This document shows positions 22,520-37,500 of a stretch of 64,000 nucleotides of DNA, one piece after another. The notes below the pieces were generated by a model, which worked only from the letters and a program-made list of their open reading frames with translations, was not told where the DNA came from and made no database searches. How positions within the stretch are numbered: the first letter of the stretch is position 1; the number at the start of each line of letters is the position of its first letter. The stretch is taken from NCBI GenBank assembly GCA_903813345.2, contig CAIIXF020000012.1, forward strand, positions 3,887,318 through 3,951,317, read 5' to 3'. Source of the stretch: Owenia fusiformis (taxonomy: Eukaryota > Annelida > Polychaeta > Sabellida > Oweniidae). The position numbers were made by a program, and so were the translations under genes.

Positions 22520-25500
22520 ATGGACGGTAAGTTTGTTTTATATATTTTCATGTAATTTTCGGTGTAACTTGGCAGTTTGACACTTAATAACTGTAATTTC
22601 CTCGTTTCAGAGCAATATGAAGACTTGTTAGTGATCATCGTAGATGCCAACCCTGTATGGTGGGGCAAAAATACACCCAATAAAGTAAGTTGCACATATT
22701 ATCGCCCACTATTTTTTTGCTTGGCAAGCAAATTCAAGAATTGAAAGCCAAAGAAAGCAGATGTTTGGGAAGAATCATTGGGTTTCTTGAGAATCAATGG
22801 TAAAATACATACAAAGAGAACATAAATTGAGGAAGCTCATCCCTGTTTTTAGATCTTGAAAGAATACAGACTTTCTTCTTTGAAAATTTTCACAGGAACC
22901 TGTAACACCTGACAGTGAGATTTATTGGTGACAGAACCATAAAGTGTTATTTCTTGGGAAATAATTTTTCGCCAATTTTAACATTTTTAACTTTTCTCGC
23001 TTAGCTCTTTTAATATCCCGTAATTTAAAGTGGGTATAAAGACTGCCGAGTTGTATCCAGTGATCCTGGGCCTATCGTAAAATGAAAGCTTTGAATATGT
23101 TATAGCCTTTAAAAATGTATCTATTTTCCATGTGTGCACATACCTTATATCTATCGATAATAGCAAAAGAAAATCCTCGAATTCTTTCTCTGCTTCTTCT
23201 CCTTCGTCAACGCCATTTTTTATAAACCGGAAGTTTGTTCTCTAACGTCCGCGCAATGTTTTTTCACTTTTATTTCAGATTACGCTTTGGATTTAACTTT
23301 TAATGCTTTCTAATAATCGTCAAGTGATTTCTATAAGAAACATTTTCATAAAAAGACTCACACTATCAGAGATTCTATCGATTCGAGCAGCAAGAAAAAT
23401 TAGTTTCAATTTCACCCGCTAGGTGTTTCGACGTCGACTTGGAAAGAATTTGAAAAATCTATGAGTGGGACTCCTTGTATAGAATTGTAGATTCTAAATG
23501 ATTTGCCAGTTCTACTGGTTGATGAATATTGCCATATGCATACATTTTTATAAAATAGGAATAAGGAAGAAATTGTTAGACCAAACTTTGCCCCGATAGC
23601 TCAGAAAAGGTAAAATTTTTCAATTTTTTTCTCCACAGTCCAAATAGCCGGTTTAATGACAACAATTAAATGACAACTACATTATACGGGATCACCTCAT
23701 TATACCGACGCGCATTGTAAATCGAAATCTGTGCGCGTTGTACCGAAAACTATTGCTATAAATCGACACCATGATTTTGTGATGTAAAAAGGCTTGCAAT
23801 GGAAGATGTATGATAAGAGTAGAAGAGTATGATAAGTTTATTTGAAAAGCATGTACGTTTAATCAGGAAGACCAGACAAGAAGTAGCAACAGAATACTAA
23901 TATACTAGAATAGTATAAGCTTCATCAAGGAAGGGAAATTCAATACTTCAAACATTCTAAAATCACAGCCCAAGTCAAACCTTCATGTCAAGTTGTAAGT
24001 CTGCACAAATATGTCATTTATTTATTATTTAAGTTTAGTTTGAATCAAAATATATATTTATTTCGTGATTTATTATTAACGTTCTGTTCGTAACACTTAA
24101 TTTCCCAGTCCCTGAACATTTGATTCGATTTTGTTATGAATGAGATTAAAGAACACTAAATAAGCTTTCCAATGGTTAGATGTACATGTGGCTCGCTATT
24201 TCAGATCATATGTAATACAATGTATTGTCAGTCAGCAAAAAATCTTTTGTCATCTATTAATAAAGTTCAATGCATAACGGTTGATTCACTTCTGTCAGAA
24301 AGGAGACTAAAGAACACAAGATAAGCTTTCCAATGGTGCTTTGAGCATTGTATATGTGCCTAGTTATTTCCTATCATAAAAATGTACGTAATCTCAGTAC
24401 GTGAAAATATTTCATCATCTATTACACAATGCGTTACATTTAATTTCAATTCAATTACACTGTATTTTCTTTTTTACATTTTTATCCCGTTTTCTGCCCT
24501 CGAGAAAGGATCCTTGAATTAAAGGCTATAGACAACAGGGAATAAATGTTAGAGTTGTGGCTGCAACTTTTTTAAAAATTGGCTTCCATTTTCGAGGATT
24601 GTTCTAAATCAGACGTCTAATGGCCATAAGGCGTATTCCTATAAACTATTGAGTTGTTTTCCGAATAAAAAGACGGACAAACAGATGAACGAATGGGCGG
24701 CTTTTCTATCTCTGATGACAGGTTGTCCTAGTCTCAAAATACATGTTCTCTTGTTTGTAAGGATTTTCGTCAATTCTAAGTATTGATATCATGTATCCTT
24801 AAAAACTGTCTAATATATTACTCCAAATAAGCTTTAAATATGTGTTCGATCACTTATTTGTCTATCAATTAATGCGTGTCGGTATACTGGGTTTCGGTAT
24901 AATGCGCGTCTGTATAATGGGTTTCGGTATAATGGGTTTCGGTATAATGCACGGACCCCCATTATACAGCATGCATCTAAATATGAATGTATTATACTTT
25001 ATGAGACTGTTGTCCTTTGACACACAGAAATAGTGATTTGGACCAGTATACATCTATGAAATAATTTTCTGCCACTGGTTGCATATATGAGTGGATGGAA
25101 TTATTTTCAATTACTATTTCGGGAAAATTGTCAATTTCCTATTTTTATAAAATCACATAATTTGTATTGATAGGGTATTTCACCAGCATCGTCATTGTGT
25201 CAAGGAGGGTAAAGTCCTGTGTTGTCCTCCCTTCTGATCACTTTTAGTTACAGGTATTTTTTTAAAATTTTCAGTCAAAATTTCGTTGGTATTTTATTTC
25301 CCAATGACAGTTGCTTGTTGTTTAGTTTAAAGTGACAGGTTCAGGGGTTTCATTAGCAGCAGGCAACAGGTGATTTTCATTGGTTGTTTTCAGGGACTTT
25401 TCAACTTTTCCATGTTAAATTTATGATTTCCATTAATTTTGCCTGTTGTTTTCATTTATTTAGCCTGTTGTGAGAAATTCTAGTGCAGGTCGCACCAAAA

Positions 25501-28500
25501 TTTGATGAAAAACATGGACAAATAAATCTAGTGTAATGTTAGCTGGTCTTCCTGGTCTGTTGTGATCTTACATCTTTGGGTAGTAGTGGGCATTGGATAT
25601 AGTGTCATCTAGTGTCAGGGCAGAAACCATGTTTTTCTGGAAGTTTGAGTCACCCACTACACACTGACTGAAGAACTCTTGTCTAAGGCAAGATTGCTTA
25701 TTTTGATCACCATTAATTAGCGCGGTCAGGCGAATTTTGTCGCCAACACGCTATTTGGCGTACATCAACTCCAGGTCGACAAGCTATAGGAAAGTTTTGG
25801 CAGACTTAAAAAGATGTCCCCCTTGTATTGCAGTGCCAATGTTCGGTACTCACATTGACAGGAAGTGATTTAAAATTAATTTGGTGAAGCAAAGTTTCTG
25901 AAAAAAATTATTTTGGTCACTTATTGATTTATTTTGTAACAAATACGAATCTGGAAGTGATCAGACATTGTGGTATTTAAAAAGGGCTAGATTTAGTCGG
26001 GTAATGATGATCAAATCGCTGCTATATTCAATGATTCTGGTAGTGAAGCCTAATATTTGAAGCCTCAGAAAATGAAACTTTGGAACGATGATGGGCCTGC
26101 CAACTCTGTGCCTGCACAAGTGAAAAAAGTCAATGGGAAAATATTGACAATAAATAGGTAATACTCTATTAATTCTTAGCTAACAAATACCTAAAAAATT
26201 TATCATGCAAATTAGAGAGAATTACGTTAATAATTAGGTGTTAATAATAACAGGCCTGTCAACTGTCCCGCAATTTGCGTATTTGTAACGCATTTGCTGA
26301 AGAATTTGAAGTCACGCCAGTTTTTTTTGCGTGACAGAAAATGTCACGCAAAATACGCATTTTACCTGGTAATTGTCAAGCAAAAATATTTCTGTAGAAA
26401 TTTTTTCGAAATATGTTTACGATACGGTAAAAATACGAACGCGGGGAAAAACCGAACGCAATTTGTTCGGATTTGTCACGCGAATCACGTATGTGTCACG
26501 CATGTTCATTGGAAAATTTTCGTACCTACCCCCCCCCCCCCCCCCCCCGTTGACGATATCGCGAGCGTAGGGAGCGCGAAAAATTTGAGGTGTTCAAAGT
26601 TTGGCAAAGTGTTCAGATTTGGACTTAGGTGTCCAACATTTTGAAGTCACTCATATTAGGTGGTCCCAAGTTGACAGCCCTGTAATAAGGTATTGTTAAC
26701 ATTCAACGCTCATGTAGAATATTGACTGATTATCAAATGAAAATTACATTGTAACAATTAGGTAAAATTAGAAATCTAATAATCATGTATTGATTATCTT
26801 CCAATAATAAGCTATATGTTAACAGAGTATTACCTAAATATTGTACATATTTATTGTGGTAATATTCTCTAATTTGCATGATAAATTTTTTAGGTATTCG
26901 TTAGCTAAGAATTAACAGAGTATTACCTATTTATTAGCTATTTAAAACCTATTTGTTGCATTACTCTTACCCAAGATGCATTATGGTCTTCGAAATTTAT
27001 TTTCTACTATAAGAATTAACCCAAAACATTAAATAATATGTAAAATTAGGTGGGTAGGGACACACAAATTCGAAGTAAATGTGTAACGTTATGTAATTCG
27101 CGTGAATATCCAAACCTGGCCATGCAAAGCGTATAAATTATTTCATGGCAAAGTCTAAAGTTTTTTCAAAATTCTCTTGCAAAAACTATACAGATTTTGT
27201 CAAAAATCTCCCACAAAAGTACCACTTTTTGCAGAATTTACCGCAAAAAACTATTGCTTTTATTAGAAAAAAAAAACTGGAGATAATTCGTTTTATTTCA
27301 AATCTACCGTTAAAACTCCAGTTGTTTCAAAATTTACCTCAAAAACTCCTGATTTTAAAAATCTACGGCGAAAACTACCAATTTTTTTAAAAACTACCAG
27401 ATTTTGGAAAAATCTCCCGTAAAAGTACCACAATTTTTGGAAATCTCACGCAAATTGTTCATTTTAGGTTGGCCCTGGGTATGTAAGATGATATAAGCAA
27501 TTATTATGGGACATCACTGGTAATTTTACCCCATTCAGAATTGTCCTGAAGGCCAGAAGGCTCACAGTTATTGAAGGACCCTCTAGGCCTCCAGCAGTAT
27601 TTATATCTTCATAATCTTTATAAAATACCTTATATTTTTACTGCATGGTACAATTGGTCATACACAACACATTTATGCTTGACCACTTTGACTGTATGAA
27701 TAGAATTAAAATTTAGCCTTTATAAATTCACAAAGAAAAGAAGATTTCCCCATCTAAACTGGAATAACACAGCAATACTTACATTTTACCTCTCACAAAG
27801 TAGACATGCAGAATGTTCAAGTATGTCAGTAACTTCTGAATCTATATTTGATTGGTCATTTTCATACTATTGTTATAAAATCATAAAATTACCCAAATCT
27901 CTTACAGTTGAACATTCTTTGTCAGCCATTTTTCTTTTGGTTGAAAAAGAGCGGGAAAGTTAATATTTTGCTAATACTCACTGCCACATTTCTTATAAGT
28001 CCAATCTTAACAATTAGCTAATTTTTATCACCTATGGTAGCAAGGATGACAAAAAGTTACCCAATTATTCAAAGAGCATTATAACATAGTTGTTAAAATA
28101 ATAAATAGGTGTAATAAATAGCTATTTATTGGCATTCAACTTTCATTGATTTAATGCTCATTTAACAAATAGGTTAACTTTTATCAAAATGCATAATTAT
28201 TAGACCAAAGTTAACCAATTATTACATGAGAATTGCCATTTCTTTTTACTTGGGGGGGGGACAGGCCAGGGAAGCTGCTGGGGTACACCAAGGTAATATT
28301 TAGTTATTCTAGTAGGGGTCTTATGTTTTTTTGCAATATATGGTGTTTAGGATTTTTTATCATCAGTGCCTCTAATTGTGATGAGTTCATACGTTGACAT
28401 ATGATTTATACATATGTTTCTAATTATGAGTAAAAATTTGGTGGTGTTACAGTATCTCTGCTGGTTTAGATTTTATGTCACTTTCAAATTGGCAGGCATG

Positions 28501-31500
28501 AAAATCCTAATTTTTAGTAAATTAATTACTGCTTAGTAGATTTCAAAAATAATTAAATACCGCGCGAAAGAGCTTCATTCATTATGCCTGTTATCCTAAA
28601 TTCTAATAAAATCTTTGACATGAATTCACAATTCAATCGCTTCTCCGTATTGTTGTTTATTTAAGGAATGAAGAATTTTGTATCATTCTTGGCCATTCTT
28701 TTTATTAAAAAAAAGCATGAGTACTTTACAAACCCATACATGTTATGCACGAGAGTGGAGCCCGATTACATTTTCAGGATGGGTTAGTACAAACATGAAT
28801 TCTTTAAAATCCAAGAAAGAATGATGGTTATTGCAATTCAAATATACTATCACTCCTTTATAAAAAAGACATTGTCCAGTTCGTTATGAAACCATAATGC
28901 ACTGTGATGATGTCACTCTTTTACCAGTAATTGCGCTGATCAGTTCATTATGAAACCATGATGCCTAAATAATGTTTCTGCTCAGTTGACCATAACCTTG
29001 AATTAATGCACTGAAACACTCCAAGCTGATTGGCTGAGACATACTTGGCATATTTGAATTATATTTCAATAGTTTTTAGTTAAGTTTATGATAAACAATT
29101 TTGAAATACACAATGTTAGTAGTTACTACATCAATTTGAAATGTTAGACAGTCAATTCATAGAAAGGGGATTTTGAAACAAAGCAATATATACAGTAAAA
29201 TCCTGCAATATAATTTGGTATTGCAGTTGTTGCAAATCCAAAGGCACGTTGAACAGGATCCCTCAAATATCCAATTAAGAAAATCACGCGTCCAACTATG
29301 AACAAACCCTCCATTAGTATAATCCACTTGACATTGTCTATGTATGTACATATCACCATCTGAAAAATAAAGTTTAGTAAAAACTGTTCCATTGTGTTTT
29401 GTACAATACGTGTCATCACCTCAATAAATGGGTCTTTATAGTTCGCTATTGGATTAATCCCTTTTGAAGCCCTGCGTCTTTTTGCGACGCTCTGGATATA
29501 AAGCATGAGTAAAACAGCGGAGAAAGTTTGACATCGTAATGTAAACAATAGTCTGTCCGATAATCCAGGGATCGTGATATCTGGAACAAACATATGGCAT
29601 ATCAAGCCACATGTGAGGATGAATGTAACACTCACAATGATGTTCTTTCCCACAAAGGCTCTGTCTTCCGGTTTTGCTTTTTTCATTTCAAAGGCCATGT
29701 TGTCTCTTGGTGAATTATTGCCCTGAAAGTAACATTAATTAAGGAAAGGGTATGGCTCAATTCCCATTGACACAATGTTAAAAAATCTATAAGACAAAAT
29801 TTGGACAAAATATGCCCATTTCTCATGATTTTTTCTTTTTCAAGTAGGTGCAAATGGATTTTCAGGCAGGTGCAAGCCTGTTTTTAAAACCTCAAGTGGG
29901 TGCTGAGTGCGCACTTGCTTCAATGCCGGGGAGATCACTGGTTCATCTGCTCTGTTATTTCAACAGCCTATGCATTCTCCTTTACTTTAGGGGAATCTAC
30001 TAATGAAACCCCCTTCTCCCTTTTATTTCTCCCATCTCCCTTATCCTATACAGTGTTCTCTGATTTCGCAATTTAGACAAAATATGGCCATTTCTCATGA
30101 TTTTTTCATTTTTCATTTTCAAGTGGGTGCATATGGATTCTCAGGTGGGTGCAAGTCTGTTTTTAAAATCTCAGGTGGGTGCAGCACCCACTTGCTTTAA
30201 TGCTGGGGAGATCACTGCTATAACTCTCCTCCCTTCAAACATTGATGCTTTTGATTGTAACTTGACAACTGTTTGTTTTATTTGTACATGATTCGCTTTG
30301 TTCCAGCCATATATTCCCCAAATTTTACCCCAGTTCTAGTCTTGCATCAAGGCTGAACCCCCCTTCTTATTAACTCAGTTAGTAATGTAGTAGATGTGAG
30401 ATTACAAACGCTTGGAGCAAGACTAGCCCCTCTACCAGCCTACCTTACCTTAGTATATCAAGCTACAAAGTTTACAGCCCTTCTATTTAAAGTCTTGAGT
30501 TCACAACATGACCTTTCTTTTATATGCTTGCCTGGTATACAAATGTAGTCTATATATATTGGCTAGTGTACTTCAATAAAGAGAAAACACACAAAAAAAC
30601 TGGATTTGTGAATTAAACTTGACTGTAACCAATGAATGAAAGCCATTGGCTGAAGAGAGTGGTGATTTTGATATTAATATGATAACTTTCATTTGTTATT
30701 TGTAAAATGCCATACATTTCTTTGTGACCTTGATTTTGATTGCAACACCATTTTTATGCAGGATAACAGGAACACATTGAGTTTATTTAGGTAGCTAAAT
30801 TTTATTACAATACATCTACATTCAGAATACAGTAACATACACATATATAATTATTACTGATTTATATATCATTGCCATCAGGCCCATAGCCAGGGGGTTT
30901 GATGGGTTCAGGCGAACCCCCCCCCCTTGCCAAAAATCTTTCAAAATCATGCAGTTTTCACCATCCTGAGCACTTTTTAAGTGATTTTGGCCATTTTTGG
31001 ACCAAAATTGTCTCAAGTGAACCCCCTGGAATTTTTCAAAAATGAACCCCCCTTGGACATGTTGGAAAATTCTGGCTACAGGCCTGGCCATATTAGTTTT
31101 GGATGTCATATATGGTAATTGATTTAATTCACATGATAATGTATCCACTTATTGATAACACAATATTTGCATATCAGTGCTATAGACAGGTTTGCATATC
31201 ATATTTTTTGCATATCATATTTTATGAATATGGAGATATCCTAAGATATGTATGACTTTGTTAAATGCAAATTTTGTATAAGATTGGACATCTTTCAGAT
31301 TTTTGTAAATAATCATTTGTTGTTGATTGGAATGTATCACACAGTAACGTCAATGTCCCCAGAATTTAACACCAGTTCCAGTCTATATGTACTCTTCATA
31401 GTACATAGATATAAAAATCTTGGTCAGTTCAAGCATTGGTTTTCAACTAGAATTGAAAATTAAATTGATTATTTTGATTAAACAAGTTTTACTGTATTTT

Positions 31501-34500
31501 ATGTATTTATCATGCCATGTTCAATCCATTAACCCATACCAAGGTTTATAAAACAGGACATTGGCAATGTTAAGCAAGATTACTGCAACCGTTGGGAGAA
31601 AAGTAAACGCAAATCCAAAACTTCTTTGTAGCGGGTGCTTCAGGTAGCCAATCAGAAACATTACACGGCCGGAAACAAATATGAACTCCATCAGCATGAT
31701 CCATTTCATATCAACGATATATGTACTCAAAATCAACTGACATATTTTGTTCATAATGATTTGCTCCACGGTGTTCTGTAAGTATTTATTGCCGATTTCA
31801 ATCTGCTTGTCCTTATATGGTGATGTTGAATCCATCGCAGGTGTTTCGGCTCTCCGACCTCCAACAACTTGGATGCCTATCATAATTGTTAATACCGAAA
31901 ATATTTGACATCTCAGTGTGAAAATTAAACGTTTCTCAACAGTATTTATCAATATAGATGGCGCTAAGAAATAGGTTAGAACCGTGAGGGCTATTGCCAA
32001 TATTATAGCCTTTTTAATATTTCCGAATACTAAGGATTTCTGTTCTTTTGTGGGGCCGGGAATTTCCTTATCACTCATTGTTCCAAAGGCGTATAGTAGA
32101 TCGGGTTAGTGGATGTGTATCCTGTAAGTAAAAAGTATTCTGAATGACAAGCCAGTATGTATCCAAGGACAAGTCATTGTTGCAGTTATTGGTTGTCTGT
32201 TCCATGAAGATGCCGAAGCATCTAAATGTTTCAAATTAAAAATGTATGCGAGAAATCATAGAAAAATGAACAAATACCAGGTACATGTTAAAAGTTGTTT
32301 TCTATAAAAATAGGTTAAGCTTTTTGGTTGAAATATGATTGAAAAAATTATGTGTGTACAATACACGATATCAACTGTATCAAAATTCAATTACAATCAT
32401 GAAATAAGATGATAGTGAGTATAACTTGATTTAAATTTAGTTAAGGTTACAGTGGAACAAGAATAATAGTCTGAAGTCTTAAGTCTGAAGTCTTACCTTA
32501 TTCTGTCCTCCTACTGATGGGAAATGGCTGCTCTAGAAAATGACCTCCACTCCAAATGTGTTAGTCAACAATACAAACACCTTATAACTCTCCCTTAGTC
32601 TTATCAGCCCTCATGCACACATATACTGCAAATACCAAGATAATGTCCATGTGTTATATAAAGCACTGGTATTTATTACACCCTAGATGATTTGCGAATG
32701 TTCAACCTCAATAGGTCATACTTAGTGCAAGTCATTCTTTGTCTACTCAGTCATATAGCATAAAGGTCATAAATATATACATATAGATAAATTAATGAAT
32801 TTTCTTTGTAAGCACTGAGGTTGAACATTCTGTTAAGGGTTAATTAATGGGAAATACTGTGTCAAGAGTTGTTTTCAGAGTGAAAATGAACCAGAAATAA
32901 AATTGCCTATTTATTTAGTGTTATAAAAAGTTGTGCATGCACTTCTTATTAGTGAAATAATTTGAAACCATTGTGTTTTGCATTTTTTTGTTTAACTAAT
33001 TCTGTTAAACCAACTTTAAGGGTCCATATTTATACAAGCTATACAGTGTACCAGTGTAATATTCTCAAGCCACTTGTAAAGTTCAGTAATCAAATAAACT
33101 GTTTATTTTCTGTATATGTAATAGGTTATGAACACAAGAGCTCAAAACAATGATTATAGTGTTTTTATTTAATTCATCATTCAAAGATGGCGCCGCTTGT
33201 TTACAGGTTTTGCAATATGGGATGATGTTCAATGATCAATATTCCATGAAAAATGAAGTTAACTTTCTTATGGTTTGCCCCCTCACCTCGTATTACAAAA
33301 TTTAAGATGTTGAATAAGTTTCAACTTTTTGGCATACGTGTATTTTCACCAAAAAGTCTTTCCATGAACCACACTCTCCAAATCAACCCCTCACCTTAAC
33401 AAAGTTACTTTCATTTTTCACAACTGTTGATGACACCATCCTTAATATAGTAGACCTATAATTTCTATGTTTACTTCATTTCAGTCTATTGGTGTATCAG
33501 AGTGCATAGAAAGTATCACAGTGTTTGCCAACTCCCATTTGATGCTGAGTACAACCAACAAACTCGCCATACTAGCCATTCACAATAACAAAACGTAAGT
33601 CTAATCCCCAGTTACATTTTGATCTACGGGAACTGTGTGGCGACTTTAGTTTCCTAAAATTGAGAGAAACATGCAGCATAAAATATAGGGAAAAGCAGTG
33701 TGAAGTAGATTTTCTATATCAATTTTTGAAGCTATTCTGGCCGCTGTAGAGCAAATGTTACTGAAAGTTTCAACATTTCTTTGATACAAGTTAAACCTGA
33801 TTGAGTGGATTTGGTCTCACAAAAAGGCTCTCCCTTAGAAGGTTTTTCATTCATGGAGGACCATTGAAAATTAAGTCAGAGGGTCACATGACTGAAAAGT
33901 GTTCTACTTTCATAGGTATTCTATTTACACCCCTTCCATATGATCACAGCCGTGAGACTGATTACCACGGAATATAACTGATCATTTTGGTAAAAATGAT
34001 GACCTTGGAAATGGAGATTGTGTTCCACAGCTAGTTTTGCGTGCCATGCAACAGCGCCCAGTCTCTAGGGAATTGATTTTACTTTATATAGGTACTAAGT
34101 TCCATTTCCGAGGGTTAAGGTCATCATTTTTACCGAAATGATCAGTTATTTTCTGTGGTAATCAGTGCCACGGCTGTGATCATATGGAAGGGGTGTTTAT
34201 GTACAGTTTTTTTTGTTTGTCAAAAAGAGAAATCATTTTTTCATCTTTATATGCTCTTATTTAAAATTAAACACACGTGTATTGGGGTTTCTTTCTTTGC
34301 CATTATTAGAGTAATATCTGGATAATGTTCATATACGAGGGTATATCATAAAGTTCTCATAATATCTCTCTTATTTTTTTATTTTTCAATATATTCTGAT
34401 GGATTTTTCACAGAATGTGTAGTATAGAATGCTGTCTTAATCTATCAAAAAATATTTGGTATAACAGAAATATTATTTAAGAAATGGTTGCCATATTAAC

Positions 34501-37500
34501 CGGAAATCAAGGAACTTTATGATATACCCTCGTATATTATCAAAAATACTTAAAATTCTAAACTTATGCCTGTTTAAATTTTTCTGTATACAGAATTGCC
34601 TCATTCATGATCTATCACAACATGTGCTTGTTTACTTGTAGACACTACCTATATAATGGAATAGATGAAAGTGATAATACAGATAGGCAAGCTGAAGGAG
34701 ACAGTGGGCAATATGGAAAATTCCAAGAAGTTTCCGAAACCATCAAAGACTCCTTTAAACAACTTTCATCAAGTAGGTAGCCATAAAATATTGACCTTGG
34801 TCCTGCATCAACCCCCTCCCATTGCTAACATACCTTATTCGTGTTATTCTGGGTTGTTGAATATATAATGGGGATCACAAACTCCCCCCCAAATACATGT
34901 ATTCTATTTTCTTGGTTTTGAAATACAATGGGGGACATACACTCTTTATAATTCTTAGGAAACATTCCTAGACTTTAACATCCCCCCCCCTTTGTATTAA
35001 GAAATATATATGGAGGGTGGGGAGAGGCCTAATGACTTTCTATTCCCTTTTTGTTGTTAAAGTGTCTTTCTAAGACTTAGAAGGAGAAATGTGAGATTTC
35101 GAGCCATATGTCTCAAGAAAATGCTCTTACCTTTCTAGTAGGATGAGTCCAGGTGCCAAAAACAGCTGATCAAAGGATATATATCATTTTCTAATTGAAA
35201 ATTTTTGTTGAGCCCTGCATTTTTAGCACTGTTTTGACAGGAAGTCATACCCAAAATGAAAACTGAATTAAACAACCTTTATCCTAAATGTAGATCAAAA
35301 TACTTACTCAGACATGCAGAATGTTATTATTAGTAGTAATGCTGATCATTTTTAAGAAATTTAAGCATGTAAATAAGACTTTTTTCGTCCATGATTATAT
35401 AGATAAAGAATTTCTTCCTTCAGGAAGCTTTGGCAGTTTGGTGTAGTGGTTAGAGCTTTGGGCTCAAACATATGGCTGGCCATCTGGACCAATGTATCGT
35501 CATACTTTTAACGCCGTAAAAACGATTTTATACGCCGTAAAGAATTACTTTTAACGCTGTTAAAAACGATTTTGTATGGCGTCAAAATTGATTTTTTTAC
35601 GGCGTCAAAAATAATAATGTACGCGTAAAAATTCATTTTGAACGGCGTCAAAAATAATTTTTAATGCCGTAAAAACGATTTTATACGCCGTAAAGAATTA
35701 CTTTTTACGCCGTTAAAAACGATTTTGTACGCCGTTAAAAAGTATAGCTGGCAGCCAATTAAAACCAGCGTTACAATCTAGTATTCATTGAACAAACGAA
35801 CGTGTATGTTCGACTTACCGACTGATTGATATAAATCCAAAACCCTATTTTTCTGTCACTGTACATGTCACATTTATCATTTATATTGGAATTTTTATTT
35901 GTCAGACGCATTTGGTTGTATGGAAATCTCGGGAATTTGATATACATCGAGTTTTCATTGTTTAAACATTTTTTCGCAAATGATTAACAATGTTCTGTAC
36001 GTTCGCAATTTCGAAAGGCGTAAAAATCAGTTTTGACGGCGTAAAAAATAATTTTTAACGGCGTAAAAAGTGATTTTTAACGGCGTAAAAATTAATTTTT
36101 AACGGCGTAAAAAATAATTTTTAACGGCGTAAAAAAGATTTTTAACGGCGTAAAAAATAATTTCTAACGGCGTAAAAAATAATTTCTAACGGCGTAAAAA
36201 TCGGTTTTGACGGCGTACAAAATCGTTTTTAACGGCGTATAAAGTAATTCTTTACGGCGTATACAATCGTTTTTACGGCGTTAAAAATTATTTTTGACGC
36301 CGTTCAAAATGAATTTAAACGGCGTAAAAAATCGTTTTTAACGGCGTAAAAGTAATTCTTTACGGCGTATAAAATCGTTTTTACGGCGTTAAATGTAGAT
36401 TTTACGGCGTTAAAAGTATGACGATACATTGGTCCAGATGGCCAGCCATACAAACAGACTTTTATTCCAAAAGATCTGGGTTCAAATCCCTCCAGTGGAA
36501 TATGTTTTTATTCTTTATTTTTTTTTTTTTTTCATTTTGATCCACAATATTTCTAAAATAAATTTTCATATATGGCACCTAAACCATATTTAGTATTTCC
36601 AAAGGTTTTAATTTTTAGATGAAATCATAGAAAGTTACTTTAACTGTTCTTAGATAGTTATGTTGGATGATTTGAAAAGTTGTTTGAAAAGCTTATGTCG
36701 CCCTATGAGAATAAAAATGTCCCAACTCACACTTTTGTGAAACTGAGAAATCAAGTTTAGGTATCTGTAACTTCAATACTGTCTGTCATTTGTGCAATTT
36801 TTACGTTCTTTTTATCAAAAATTTGTGTATATACAGAATTCATGAATTTTATAAGCCAATCTTTGAACACCTTAAAAATGGGAGATAGGACAATTCAATG
36901 CCGAGCTTTCGTAACATGTAATAACATGAGTAACTGATATAGATTTAAGAAAATAACTATGGAGAAACATGTTAACCAAACACTTCTCTTATCTGAACAT
37001 ACCCTGCGCGCAGAGTCTAGTTATAAACTACCCTCTGCCTATTATAGACTATATTACAGTTTATCAGCCCCGCCCCAAAGATTGGTGCCTGTGACAGCCC
37101 GAGTAATAAATCATTTCGAAATTATCACGCTGACCCCTCTCAACCAATCAGCGAAGTGGAAGGAACTCATGCTAAATACATGCTAATTAAATATGCGGTG
37201 ATATCAGAGGAAAGTCGTCCGTATTTCGACGACAAACTCTGATTGGCTCGGTAAGATCAGAGATTTATTGTAAACTGAAAGAGTGAAGATGAAGCTCTCT
37301 TTTAGAAGTGCAGTTGAATGAATGCAAACATCTCTCAATGTGACCTCTTTTTCTTAGTCCCATTATCTCCCATTGACTCATTTATAATATGAACACCTTC
37401 CAATCTGAGCACCTTTGGCCGCATGGTCCTTGTGGTGATTGGATAAGACTGGGTTTACTGACACATACACATAAAACACAATTGTGACGCTGCTCCACAT

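Larger units (their letters stand above)
22685..29143. other. GTF2H3 intron 2, gene-free part
   Basis: Besides the elements listed separately, I see: a promoter-like spot near 23200; two diverged ~160-bp direct repeats (GAGATTAAAGAACACTAA at 24141 and its like at 24302); a diverged tandem of AATCTCCCACAAAAGTACC-like units at 27150-27440 whose short open frame (NLPQK repeats) is not convincing as a protein; a duplicated TTATGAAACCATAATGC at 28884 and 28949. No conserved coding sequence recognised. Confidence 0.45.

Noticed and set aside
27145-27390. Frame with NLPQK repeats
   Set aside because: Follows a degenerate AT-rich tandem; the composition fits the repeat and not a protein.
35432-36500. 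Intact tRNA gene interrupted by an intron
   Set aside because: The insert is 980 bp with target duplications, and the rejoined sequence does not form a good cloverleaf.
36959-37186. 75-codon plus-strand frame
   Set aside because: It overlaps a dispersed repeat present in inverted form at 42100 and lacks splice or family support.
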